Origin: Pseudomonas sp. PSE14
Lineage (GTDB): Bacteria > Pseudomonadota > Gammaproteobacteria > Pseudomonadales > Pseudomonadaceae
DNA: 64,000 bases
Assembly: GCF_029203285.1 (NCBI RefSeq)
Contig: NZ_CP115669.1
Coordinates: forward strand, 3,348,001 to 3,412,000
Direction: 5' to 3'
Position 1 is the first letter of the stretch. Every line of letters begins with the position of its first letter. A program made the position numbers and the translations under genes. Below, in pieces: positions 43,266-53,917 of the stretch. The notes under the pieces were generated by a model. The model had not been told where the DNA came from. It saw nothing but the letters and a program-made list of their open reading frames with translations, and searched no databases.

Positions 43266-44125
43266 TGTTCCGCGAGACGCTGCACGACGGTTACGCCCAG
43301 GCGCTGACCATCGATGAGCCGATCTACCAGGGCCACACCGGCCAGCAGGCCGTGCAGGTATTCCGCAACCGCCGTTTCGGCCGCGTGCTGACCCTGGATG
43401 GCGTGGTGCAGACCACCGAGGCCGACGAGTTCGTCTACCACGAGATGCTCGCCCATGTGCCGATCCTTGCCCATGGTGCGGTGCGCCGCGTGCTGGTGAT
43501 CGGTGTGGGCGACGGCGGCATCCTGCGAGAGATTGTGCGCCACGCCGGCATCGAGGAAATCATCGCGGTGGAGATCGATCCGCAGGTGGTCGAGCTGTGC
43601 CGCGAGCTGCTGCCGAGGCATTCGGCCGGCGCGCTGGACGATCCGCGCCTGCGGCTGATCTACGCCGATGGCCTGGAGTACCTCGCGCAGAGCCGCGAAA
43701 CCTTCGACCTGATCCTCTGCGACTCCACCGACCCGGGCGGTCCGGCGGCGAGCCTGTTCACCGACGCCTTCTACCGCAACTGCCAGCAGCGCCTGGGCGG
43801 CGATGGCATCCTCGCCACGCAGAATGGCGTGCCCTTCCTCCAGCCGGAGGAACTGGGCGGCACGGCGCGGCGACTGGCGGAGTCCTTCGCCGACTGGGGC
43901 TTCTTCCACGCGGCGGTGCCGACCTACATCGGCGGCAGCATGGCCTTCGGCTGGGCGTCCAACAGCGAGAAAGCCCGCCGCACCGCGCTGGAAACCCTGC
44001 GCCAGCGCTTCGCAAAAAGCGGCCTGGTGACCCGTTACTACACCCCCGAGGTACACCAGGCGGCGTTCGCCCTGCCGCGCTACATGCTCCACCTGATCGA
44101 GGCAGGGCTTCAGCGCGACAGCTGA
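43265..44125 (+). CDS. speE: Polyamine aminopropyltransferase (spermidine synthase)
   Basis: This 286-residue enzyme transfers an aminopropyl group from decarboxylated SAM to putrescine or a similar amine. The SAM-binding start VLVIGVGDGGILREI, the acidic AVEIDPQVVELC, the catalytic CDSTDPGGPAASLFTDAFY and GGSMAFGWAS are all present. It overlaps the DUF3574 lipoprotein gene by one base (TGATG), and its 3' end overlaps the convergent DUF3574 gene by 16 bases. No speD is in the window. The link of methionine salvage (mtnBD nearby) to aminopropyl transfer, which yields methylthioadenosine, is metabolically sensible. Confidence 0.93.
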   Translation: MFRETLHDGYAQALTIDEPIYQGHTGQQAVQVFRNRRFGRVLTLDGVVQTTEADEFVYHEMLAHVPILAHGAVRRVLVIGVGDGGILREIVRHAGIEEIIAVEIDPQVVELCRELLPRHSAGALDDPRLRLIYADGLEYLAQSRETFDLILCDSTDPGGPAASLFTDAFYRNCQQRLGGDGILATQNGVPFLQPEELGGTARRLAESFADWGFFHAAVPTYIGGSMAFGWASNSEKARRTALETLRQRFAKSGLVTRYYTPEVHQAAFALPRYMLHLIEAGLQRDS

Positions 44126-44562
44126 GGGTTGCCCAGGCGCTGCGGCGTCCAGTCCGGGTCGCGAGCGCGAACCGGACTGCTGACCTGCAGCACCGCCGTG
44201 CCGAAGCGTTTCTTGAAGTCCGCGCCGATCTGCGTGATGGCCTGGCGCGTGTAGGGGTTGTCGGCATGGATGAGGATCAGCATCCGCGACGGCAGCTTCT
44301 CCGGCCCGCCACTGGGGCCGCGCCACTGGCCGTGCAGATCGAGCCAGCTGAGGCCATCGGGGAAGCGCGGCGTCACCTCGCGGGCGAGGAAGTCCTCCCA
44401 CTGCGACAGCTCCACCGCCTCCAGGTACAGCTCCGTGCGCAGCATGCGCCGGCCGCTCGCCTCACCGCTGGCACTGAGCGTAGGCTCGTTCAGCCAAAGC
44501 CCTACCAGGGCCGCCAGCAAAACGGTCACGGCGCCGTTGCGCCAGAGTCGCTTCGCGCGCAT
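44110..44562 (-). CDS. DUF3574 protein, second copy
   Basis: This 150-residue protein is a paralogue of the lipoprotein at 42807 (LRTELYLEAVELSQWEDFL, REVTPRFPDGLSWLDLHGQW, MLILIHAD). Its N-terminus is a membrane anchor or uncleaved signal (LWRNGAVTVLLAALVGLWL) without a lipobox Cys. The start overlaps the stop of the APC permease by one base, so it is made with the permease. Function is unknown; an accessory envelope role for the transporter is a guess from coupling. Confidence 0.85.
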   Translation of the reverse strand: MRAKRLWRNGAVTVLLAALVGLWLNEPTLSASGEASGRRMLRTELYLEAVELSQWEDFLAREVTPRFPDGLSWLDLHGQWRGPSGGPEKLPSRMLILIHADNPYTRQAITQIGADFKKRFGTAVLQVSSPVRARDPDWTPQRLGNPQLSR

Positions 44563-45923
44563 CAGGCACCCTCTCCCTGCCAGTCTTCGGATTGCGCCGT
44601 ACGCGGGCGCAGGATCAGTTGCAGCAACCCGCCGAGCGCCAGTACCGCCAGGCCCAGCAAGGCGCCCCAGCCGACGTAGGCGACGCTGGAATACAGCATG
44701 TACAGGCACACCGCGAGGAAGCCCAGCGGCAACCAGGGATAGAGTGGCACGCGGATCGGCCGGGGCACGTCCGGATGGCGGCGGCGCAGGACGATCAGCG
44801 CCACGCTGCTCAGGCTGAGGAACAGCCAGTACACCGGCGTCATGTACTCCACCATGGTGTTGAAGCCATGGCCGCTCCAGCCACCCACCAGGACCAGCAG
44901 CAAGGCCACCACGCCTTCGGCGAGCAGTGCCGCGCGCGGTACGCCGTGACGCACATCCCAGCGGCCGAGGGCGCGCAGTGCCGGAACATCCCGCGCCGCG
45001 GCATAAGTCGTGCGGCTGCCGACGATCAGCGTCGAGTTGATGCTGGCGACGGCGGACACCACTACCACCGCCATGATCAGGCCGATACCCGGCGCGCCGA
45101 AGGCCAGCCCGAGCAACTCCAGCGCCGGCGCTCCGCTGGCGGCCAGACCGTCGAAGCCCAGGCCGCGAATGAACGCCCAGTTCAGCGCCAGATAGATCAG
45201 CAACAACGCCGCCAGCGCACCGAGCATGGCGGTGAAGATGCCCCGGCGGCTGTCGCGCAACTCCGCCGACAGCGTCGCCGCGTCGCTCCAGCCACCGAAG
45301 GCGAGGAAGACATAGATGAGCGCAGCGGAGAAACCGGCAACACCCACCTGCTCCGGCTCGACCGGCGCCACAGGGGACGGGACGAAGCCGCGCCACTCCA
45401 GCCACAGACCGGCTCCGACGATGCCGAGGAAACCGGCCGCCACCAGCGCCACCAATCCGGCCTGAGTGCCGAGGCTAACGCGCCAGCCGATGAGATTGAG
45501 CGCCACCAGCGCGGCGACCAGCCCGCCCGCCAGCAGCACGTTGCCGAGCTGGCCGAGGCCGAGCAAGGCGCTGAAGTGATCGGCGAACAGGAACGCCATC
45601 AGCGCGATCCACCCGGTGTGCAGGATGGCGAAGCGCGACCAGGCGAACAGAAAGCCCACCCGCTGGCCGTAGGCACGTTCGAGGAAGTGGTAGTCGCCAC
45701 CGGGATGGGCGAAGGCCGAGGCCATCTCCACGTAGCACAGCGCGCCGACCATCGACAGCAGGCCGCCGAGTATCCACACCAGGTAGAAGTACTCCTGGCC
45801 GACGTTGAGCGCCACGGTGGGCGCGGTTTTCAGAATGTCGCTGGTGATCACCATGCCCAGCGTCAGCAGCAGCGCGTGAATGGCGCCCAGGTGCCGGCGC
45901 GGGCCGGCGTCGTTGTCAGCCAT
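44562..45923 (-). CDS. APC-family amino acid permease
   Basis: This 453-residue membrane protein has about 12 hydrophobic segments. The APC opening (LGAIHALLLTLGMVITSDIL, GGLLSMVGALCYVEMASAFA, HPGGDYHFLERAYG) and the mid-protein FAFGGWSDAATLSAELR-like region fit LAT/eukaryotic-like amino acid exchangers. The atypical first segment (MVITSDILKTAP) makes the substrate unclear. It follows the TonB receptor gene across a hairpin and is coupled to the DUF3574 gene. Confidence 0.9.
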   Translation of the reverse strand: MADNDAGPRRHLGAIHALLLTLGMVITSDILKTAPTVALNVGQEYFYLVWILGGLLSMVGALCYVEMASAFAHPGGDYHFLERAYGQRVGFLFAWSRFAILHTGWIALMAFLFADHFSALLGLGQLGNVLLAGGLVAALVALNLIGWRVSLGTQAGLVALVAAGFLGIVGAGLWLEWRGFVPSPVAPVEPEQVGVAGFSAALIYVFLAFGGWSDAATLSAELRDSRRGIFTAMLGALAALLLIYLALNWAFIRGLGFDGLAASGAPALELLGLAFGAPGIGLIMAVVVVSAVASINSTLIVGSRTTYAAARDVPALRALGRWDVRHGVPRAALLAEGVVALLLVLVGGWSGHGFNTMVEYMTPVYWLFLSLSSVALIVLRRRHPDVPRPIRVPLYPWLPLGFLAVCLYMLYSSVAYVGWGALLGLAVLALGGLLQLILRPRTAQSEDWQGEGA

Positions 45924-45944
45924 GAATCGACTCCGGAAAGCAGC

Positions 45945-45963
45945 GGGGCCGCAACGCGGCCCC
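45945..45963. terminator. Hairpin between TonB receptor and APC permease genes
   Basis: GGGGCCGC-AAC-GCGGCCCC is a tight stem between the receptor stop and the permease start. No T-run follows on the minus strand, so it is more likely an attenuating or RNA-stabilising structure. Confidence 0.5.
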
Positions 45964-45973
45964 CTGCGTCAGA

Positions 45974-48355
<2,382 letters not shown>

Positions 48356-48718
48356 GCGAAATACTCCTGTCTCGCTTAAAGAGCGCCACTCGCCGTTGGC
48401 GGCGAGTCCGGAACTCCGCTTGGGATTTTTTTGACTCGAGCGGTTGGTGTCGGAAGTCCGGAAACCGCGAGCGACTGTTCCCCTCAGGTTGGAGAAAACA
48501 GTGCTCGGGAAAGCGCTCCAGGTGTCATGGCCGGTCACTCTTCGTGCGAAAAGGCGCGGCTTCTCGGTATCGCCGGTCATCCCTGACCAGATGGGGAAGA
48601 CGTCATCCTAGCTAGTAGCAGAATGCTTTCAAATGAATAAAAAATACTTTGGTTATAACCAGTTACCAGTGTTTCCAGCGCAACAGTGCCTGCTGTCTCG
48701 GCAGCAACAGCGCGACGC
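48356..48718. other. Region upstream of the TonB receptor gene
   Basis: These 363 bases contain an A/T-rich stretch at 48625-48665 with the palindrome TGGTTATAACCA at 48650-48661. The left part is an open continuation of the receptor frame that I judge untranslated. No other gene is supported. Confidence 0.45.
48650..48661. promoter_or_regulatory. Palindrome upstream of the TonB receptor gene
   Basis: TGGTTATAACCA is a perfect 12-base palindrome in an A/T-rich setting about 295 bases before the receptor start. It may be an operator, but no regulator in the window is an obvious partner. Confidence 0.3.
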
Positions 48719-49384
48719 TCAATCGAACGCCTTGCGGGTCCATTCGTCCTCAGGAATAGCTAGCGCCTCACCGGAAAAACGCTCCTCGCGGAAAGGGTCG
48801 GCCTCGTTGTGGAAGCCGTTGCGCTCCCAGAATCCGGGGCGGTCAACCTCGCTGAACTCCAGTTCACGCAGCCACTTCGCGCTCTTCCAGAAATAGCGCC
48901 CGGCGATCACCAGCCGCAGCGGCCAGCCATGCACCGGGGTCAGTGGCTCTCCGGCGTAATGTGTAGCGAGCAGGCTGTCCGGGCGCAGCAGGTCTTCCAG
49001 CGGCAGGTTGGTCTGGTAATCGTGGTCGGCGTGGGCCATGACGAACGCCCCGGACGGTTTCACGCCGTAGTGTTCGAGCAGGTCCGACAGGTGCACGCCG
49101 CGCCAGGCGGTATCGAACTTCGACCAGCGCGTGACGCAATGGATATCGCAGACCAGTTCGCGCTGCGGCAGCGCCAGCAGGTCGTCCAGGCTCAACTCCA
49201 GCGCTTGCGACAGAGCACCGGTGAGACGCAGACGCCAGGTCTCGCGCGAATAGTCCGGCACCTCGCCCTCATGGAGGATGGGAAAGCGCTCGGTCAGCAC
49301 CTGCCCCGGAGGCAGGCGCGCGCCGTAACGCGGGTCGCCCTTGGGCGAGCGCGCCTTCTTCAGGCGCCCGGCCTTGTCGTGCAT
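48719..49384 (-). CDS. Sulfite-oxidase-fold molybdopterin oxidoreductase
   Basis: This 221-residue protein has the Oxidored_molyb domain of sulfite oxidase and MsrP. The molybdenum-ligating Cys is in CDIHCVTRWSKFD, followed by WRGVHLSDLLEHYGV and TPVHGWPLRLVIAGRYFWKS. No Tat signal is seen, so it appears cytoplasmic, unlike MsrP. The start MHDKAG is chosen for the purine-rich AAGGGGCAGGG before it. It begins 11 bases after the ABC binding-protein stop and is the last gene of that operon. Substrate unknown. Confidence 0.85.
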   Translation of the reverse strand: MHDKAGRLKKARSPKGDPRYGARLPPGQVLTERFPILHEGEVPDYSRETWRLRLTGALSQALELSLDDLLALPQRELVCDIHCVTRWSKFDTAWRGVHLSDLLEHYGVKPSGAFVMAHADHDYQTNLPLEDLLRPDSLLATHYAGEPLTPVHGWPLRLVIAGRYFWKSAKWLRELEFSEVDRPGFWERNGFHNEADPFREERFSGEALAIPEDEWTRKAFD

Positions 49385-49395
49385 ACCCTGCCCCT

Positions 49396-50451
49396 TCAGT
49401 TCGCCAGCGGAATCCACGGCGCCTGCGCCACCTTCTGCGCCTCGCCAAAGGCCGGCACCTTGTGCGCAAGGTCGCGGACGTTCTTCACGTCCAGGTCCAG
49501 CAGCTGCTGGCGGGTGATCAGGGTCGGCGGCACCAGTACCTGCTCGCCCGGATTCTCACCGGCGATGCGCAGCGCCAGGCTGCGCACGCTGATGGCGCCG
49601 GCCACTTCCGGATTGACCGCCGCGGTGGCGCTCCAGGCGCTGCCCTCCTCCTTCATGATCTGGATGTCGGCGGTGGAAATGTCGGCGCTGTAGATCTTCA
49701 CCTTCTTGCCCAGCCCGGCTTCGTCCACGGCGATCTTCACGCCCTTGGCGAACTCGTCGAAGGGCGCGAAGAACACGGTGATGTCCGGGTTGGCGCGCAG
49801 CACCGCGCTGGCCTGGTCGGCCACCGAGTTGGCGATGGGCGCGTTGAGCGTGCCGAAGCGCGCCTTCTCGACGATGCCGGGGTTCTCGGCCTTCACCTGA
49901 CGCCAGATTTCGTCGCGGCGCTCCATGGGGGTGAAGCCGTCGATGTACACGTAGCCGGCCTCGAAGGCGGTGCCGTTGTCCTGCAGCACCTGCTTGAGCG
50001 CCAGGCGCGCCAGCTCGCGGTGATCCTGCTCGACGCGGGTGATGCGCGGGTCGTTCACGTCGACGTCGAAGGTCACGACCTTGATGCCCTTGGCCAACGC
50101 CTTGTCGATCGAATCCTTGAGGGTTTCGGCGAGACCGAGCTGGACGATGATGCCGTCCACGCCCAGGTCGATGGCCTGCTCCAGCATCTCGCGCTGGGTG
50201 GCGGCCTGCTGGCGCGCGTCGAAGACGCGCAGCTTCACGTCCAGCGCGCTGGCCTGCTTCTCCACGCCGCGCAGGTAGGCTTCGGGGAAGTCGCCGGAGA
50301 ACAGGTAGCCGACCAGGGCGATCTGCACGCCGCCCTTGTCGAAGGGTGCTGGCGCGCCGGGCAGCCCGGCCGCTTCGGCCGAGATGGCGCCGGACAACAA
50401 CAGCCCGGCGGCGAACAGTGCGCGCAGGGTTTTGGCGGGGGTGAATTTCAT
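49396..50451 (-). CDS. Sugar-type ABC transporter binding protein
   Basis: This 351-residue protein has a signal peptide (MKFTPAKTLRALFAAGLLLS then GAISAEA) and a RbsB/peripla_BP_4 fold: VQIALVGYLFSGDFPEAYLR, EQAIDLGVDGIIVQLG, VVTFDVDVNDPR and PDITVFFAPFDEFAKG. It belongs to the D-ribose/autoinducer-2-type binding proteins, though several members bind other compounds such as polyols or inositol. It follows the permease by 26 bases. Confidence 0.9.
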   Translation of the reverse strand: MKFTPAKTLRALFAAGLLLSGAISAEAAGLPGAPAPFDKGGVQIALVGYLFSGDFPEAYLRGVEKQASALDVKLRVFDARQQAATQREMLEQAIDLGVDGIIVQLGLAETLKDSIDKALAKGIKVVTFDVDVNDPRITRVEQDHRELARLALKQVLQDNGTAFEAGYVYIDGFTPMERRDEIWRQVKAENPGIVEKARFGTLNAPIANSVADQASAVLRANPDITVFFAPFDEFAKGVKIAVDEAGLGKKVKIYSADISTADIQIMKEEGSAWSATAAVNPEVAGAISVRSLALRIAGENPGEQVLVPPTLITRQQLLDLDVKNVRDLAHKVPAFGEAQKVAQAPWIPLAN

Positions 50452-50477
50452 CCGTTGAATCTCCGAAAAGAGTGCGA

Positions 50478-51500
50478 TCAGCGCCCGCGCCGGGCCAGAC
50501 CGAAAGTGAACATCAGGGCCGAGACCAGTACCGCGCCCTTGACGAAATCCTGGGCGTAATACGGCGCGTTGAGCATGGTCAGGCCGTTGAGCAGGGTCGC
50601 CACCAGCACCGCGCCCACCAGCGTTCCAAAGGCGTTGGGCTTCTGCGCGCCGAGCACGGCGAAGCCGATCAGCGCGGCGCCGAGGGCGTCGAGAACCAGG
50701 CCGTTGCCGGAGCTGACGTCGCCACGACCGAGGCGCGCTGCCAGCAGCAGTCCACCCAGCGAAGCGAGCAGCGCCGAAAGCACGTAGGCGAGCAGCTTGT
50801 AGCGTTCCACCGCCGCGCCGGCGAGGCGCGCGGCCTGTTCGTTGCCGCCGATGGCGTAGAACAACCGCCCAGGCCGCGTGCGTTCGAGGAACAGCCAGAC
50901 CAGCAGTGCGCAGCCGAGCATGATCACCACCGGCACCGGCACGCGGTCCCATAGCTGGGCGCGGCCGAGGGCGAGGAACCAACTGGCGAAGGCACCCGGC
51001 GCTTCATCGCCGTTGGGCAGGGTCATGCCAACGGCGATGGAGCGGCCGCCGGTGGGGATCAGTTGCACGCCGACCACCAGGAACATGCTGCCGAGGGTGG
51101 CGAGGATGTCCGGCACGCGCATGCGCACGATCAGCCAGCCATTGAGCAGCCCGACCAGGGTGCCGAGGCCGAGGCTGATGAGGATCGCCGCCAGCGGGCC
51201 CCAGTCCAGCACCACCATCACGTAGCTGGCGGTCATCAGGCTCAGCGCGGCGACCGCGCCGATGGACAGGTCCAGCCCGCCCACGGCCATGCTCAGGGTC
51301 ACGCCCAGGGCGAGCAACGCGACGATGGACACCGACTGCAGCACCAGGAACAGGTTGCCGACCCGCAGGAAGGCCGGCTCCAGCAGCGCGAACACCAGCA
51401 CCAGCAGGGCCAGCAGCAGGAGCAACGCGTAGTGGATGAGGAAGTCGAGCAGGCGTGCGACGGTTGTGGTCGCTCCGCTGCTCACGGCAGTTCTAGACAC
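50478..51500 (-). CDS. Sugar-type ABC transporter permease (RbsC-like)
   Basis: This 340-residue membrane protein has eight to ten hydrophobic segments with the BPD_transp_2 features GGLDLSIGAVAALS, NGWLIVRMRVPDILATLGSM and GGLLLAARLGRGDVSSGNGL. The start is a GTG (VSRTAV) with AAGGAG 6 bases upstream, overlapping the ATPase gene by 8 bases. It works with the flanking ATPase and binding protein. Confidence 0.9.
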   Translation of the reverse strand: MSRTAVSSGATTTVARLLDFLIHYALLLLLALLVLVFALLEPAFLRVGNLFLVLQSVSIVALLALGVTLSMAVGGLDLSIGAVAALSLMTASYVMVVLDWGPLAAILISLGLGTLVGLLNGWLIVRMRVPDILATLGSMFLVVGVQLIPTGGRSIAVGMTLPNGDEAPGAFASWFLALGRAQLWDRVPVPVVIMLGCALLVWLFLERTRPGRLFYAIGGNEQAARLAGAAVERYKLLAYVLSALLASLGGLLLAARLGRGDVSSGNGLVLDALGAALIGFAVLGAQKPNAFGTLVGAVLVATLLNGLTMLNAPYYAQDFVKGAVLVSALMFTFGLARRGR

Positions 51501-53025
51501 GCACGGCTCCTTGGCGTGAAGGGATATTCGGAGTGAGATGGGCGACGATCTCGCTGCGCCGCAGGTTCTGCCGAGGCAGTTCGGCGACCACCGCCCCGTC
51601 GCGTACGACGAGGATGCGGTCGGCGATTTCCAGGGCCTCGTCCGGATCGCTGCAGATCACAAGCGTCGCGCGGCCTGTAGCACTGGCGCGGATGCGCTGG
51701 CCGATGTCGCGGCGGGCGCGAACGTCGACGCCCTGGAAGGGTTCGTCGAGGATCAGCACGCGGCCCCGCCCCAGCAGCCAGCGGGCAAGAATGACTTTTT
51801 GCTGGTTGCCGCCGGAGAGCAGATCCAGCGGGTGTTCAGGACCAGGCCCCTTGATGTCGAGTGCGGCGATCTGCTCGGCGACCTTGGCGCGCTCCGCGTC
51901 ACGGTCGATGAAGCCGAAACGGGTGAAGCTGCGCAGGAGCGGCAGCGTCATGCTGGCGCGCACCGAGAATCCCGGCACTCGCGAGTTGCGCGCGCGGTCC
52001 TCGGCGGCAAAGAACACGCCGGCGGAGATGGCTTCACGCGGGGTGCGCGGCAGCCAATCGCGCCCGTCGAGGCGGATCGATCCGGCGTGGTGCTTGCGCA
52101 GGCCGAACAGTACTTCGGCGATCTCGCTCTTGCCGGCACCGAGCAGGCCGGTCAGGGCAACCACTTCGCCTTCATGCAGGTCCAGGTCGAAGGCCGCGCT
52201 CTGTGCTTCGAGCTGCCAGCCGCGCAGGGAAAGCACGCTTTCGCCCCGCTCCAGAGGCTGCAATTCCACCTCGCCCAACGCAGCGCCGAGCATGGATTCC
52301 ACGGCGGCAGCAAGGTCCAACGGCGCCGTGAATTCGCCCACCAGACGGCCGTCGCGCAGCACCAGCGCACGGTCCGCCACGCGTTGCAGATCGGACAGCC
52401 GGTGGGAGATGTAGAGGATCGCCACGCCGCGCTCGCGCAGCCGGTCGATCAGAGCGAACAGGCGCTCGGCTTCGTGGGTCGAGAGCGATGCGGTGGGTTC
52501 GTCGAGGATCAGCAGACGTGGCCTGAGCGCCAGCGCGCGGGACAGGATCACCAATTGCCGCTCGGCGGTCCCCAGTGTTTCGATGGGCGCCTCCAGCGGC
52601 AACTGGAGGTCAAGCCCGGCGGCAATTTCGGCGGCGCGTTGCAGGGCCGTACGCGGTCGAAACAGCAGCGAGCCGGATGCGCCGCAGAGCTCGTCGAGCA
52701 GGAGGTTCTCCGCCACGCTCAGCCCAGGCACCACGCCCTGCTCGACCTGCTGGTGCACCGCGACTATCCCGTGGCGCCTGGCGTCCTGAGGCGAGGTGAA
52801 GCGCACAACCTGGCCGTCGATGCACAGCTGCCCGGCGTCATGCGAATGGGAGCCGGCCAATACCTTCACCAGGGTCGACTTGCCCGCACCGTTGGCGCCC
52901 AGCAGCGCAAGCACCTCGCCTTGACGGATATCCAGGTTCACCTCGTCCAGTACCCGATTGCCCGCAAACGCCTTGCTCAGATTCTGAAGGCGGAAAAACA
53001 CAGTGGAGTCGGGCTGGCCGGGCAT
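51493..53025 (-). CDS. Sugar-type ABC transporter ATPase with two nucleotide-binding domains
   Basis: This 510-residue RbsA/MglA-type protein has two ATPase domains. The first has Walker A GANGAGKST and Walker B LLILDEPTASLS. The second has a shortened loop GLLGAGKSEIAEVLFG, signature LLSGGNQQKVILARWL and Walker B VLILDEPFQGVD. The ATG at 53025 is the best start by family alignment, but its ribosome site is weak; a GTG seven codons upstream is an alternative. It is the first gene of the four-gene operon. Confidence 0.9.
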   Translation of the reverse strand: MPGQPDSTVFFRLQNLSKAFAGNRVLDEVNLDIRQGEVLALLGANGAGKSTLVKVLAGSHSHDAGQLCIDGQVVRFTSPQDARRHGIVAVHQQVEQGVVPGLSVAENLLLDELCGASGSLLFRPRTALQRAAEIAAGLDLQLPLEAPIETLGTAERQLVILSRALALRPRLLILDEPTASLSTHEAERLFALIDRLRERGVAILYISHRLSDLQRVADRALVLRDGRLVGEFTAPLDLAAAVESMLGAALGEVELQPLERGESVLSLRGWQLEAQSAAFDLDLHEGEVVALTGLLGAGKSEIAEVLFGLRKHHAGSIRLDGRDWLPRTPREAISAGVFFAAEDRARNSRVPGFSVRASMTLPLLRSFTRFGFIDRDAERAKVAEQIAALDIKGPGPEHPLDLLSGGNQQKVILARWLLGRGRVLILDEPFQGVDVRARRDIGQRIRASATGRATLVICSDPDEALEIADRILVVRDGAVVAELPRQNLRRSEIVAHLTPNIPSRQGAVRV

Positions 53026-53371
53026 GGAGATCTCGCTGCGACACACAAGAGCGAGAGCGCCGTTTCAGAGCTTCGCCGTGGGAATTCCCGGCGATTCTTT
53101 TATTTCTAAATGAATCGAATCAACATATTTTTAATATTATTTATGCATATACTAAAAACCATCTGCTCGACATGGCAATGCACTGCCTGTCCAGCAACAG
53201 CGACTCAACCAGGCGGCAGATGAGTAGCACTCCACGCCAGTTGGAGCGGGAGACATCCGCTCCGGGTCGGTAGCAGCCACTGGTCGAGGGCAGCCAACGG
53301 CCAGAGGCGGACTTCTGTGAGAGGAAGGGTCGAAACCGTTCCTCGCTCCCGGCTCCGGCCTGGCATGTCCT
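53026..53371. other. Region upstream of the sugar ABC operon
   Basis: These 346 bases include a very A/T-rich stretch (53098-53160) containing TTTTTAATATT at 53128-53138, the likely promoter of the ABC operon. The rest (53160-53371) is GC-rich and shows no supported gene or clear hairpin. Confidence 0.5.
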
Positions 53372-53821
53372 CTAGATGCTGGGGAGAAGATGCCCATAAC
53401 CGGCAGCGCGAGTGAAATCGGCCAGGCGCCAGAGACTTCCGTTCGCACCCCATGTGCCATCGGCGATGTCCGTCAGTTGTATCGACGTCATCAACATCCG
53501 CCCATCATCCGGCCCTGCGCATTGCTCGATGGCCTGGTGCAGGCCCAGCACGTATTCCTTGCGCATCTGCTCATCGAGGACGCCGGCAGGCACCTTGACC
53601 ATGACGATGCAGGGAATGGCCTGAGCGTGCACGTTCGCGCCGCCGCATAGCCAATCGGCAGCCGGAACCTCCTCGATGAGCACCCAGCACAGGCTGCGCT
53701 GCCGTGGATCGCTGCCTATGCGCTCATGCGCGATGGCTGCCTCGCTGACGCGCTTCAACAGGCGCTCACGTTGCGGCTCGCTGAAAGCTCCGGTGGGTAC
53801 CTTGATCAGGATGTTGGGCAT
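53372..53821 (-). CDS. Tautomerase-superfamily protein with two fused units
   Basis: This 149-residue protein has the catalytic N-terminal Pro of the superfamily (MPNILIKVPTGAFSEPQRER). A second beta-alpha-beta unit begins at about residue 69 (IPCIVMVKVPAGVLDEQMRK) and is not N-terminal, so only the first half has Pro1. It resembles fused 4-oxalocrotonate-tautomerase-like enzymes of the CaaD/MSAD type more than single-unit ones. The substrate is unknown. It diverges from a GlxA-type regulator 97 bases away, which probably controls it. Confidence 0.82.
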   Translation of the reverse strand: MPNILIKVPTGAFSEPQRERLLKRVSEAAIAHERIGSDPRQRSLCWVLIEEVPAADWLCGGANVHAQAIPCIVMVKVPAGVLDEQMRKEYVLGLHQAIEQCAGPDDGRMLMTSIQLTDIADGTWGANGSLWRLADFTRAAGYGHLLPSI

Positions 53822-53917
53822 GGCTGAAACCTTGGCGATGGATTGGATCACTATTGGGCCTGGCGTTCGCTTCCTGCAAAAGTGTCCGATTCGTCCTCTT
53901 TCGAGCATAATCAGCCA

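Noticed and set aside
48356..48580. Extended N-terminus of the TonB receptor
   Set aside because: The signal peptide begins at the GTG at 48355 with AGGAG upstream; the preceding 75 codons show no export or family sequence.
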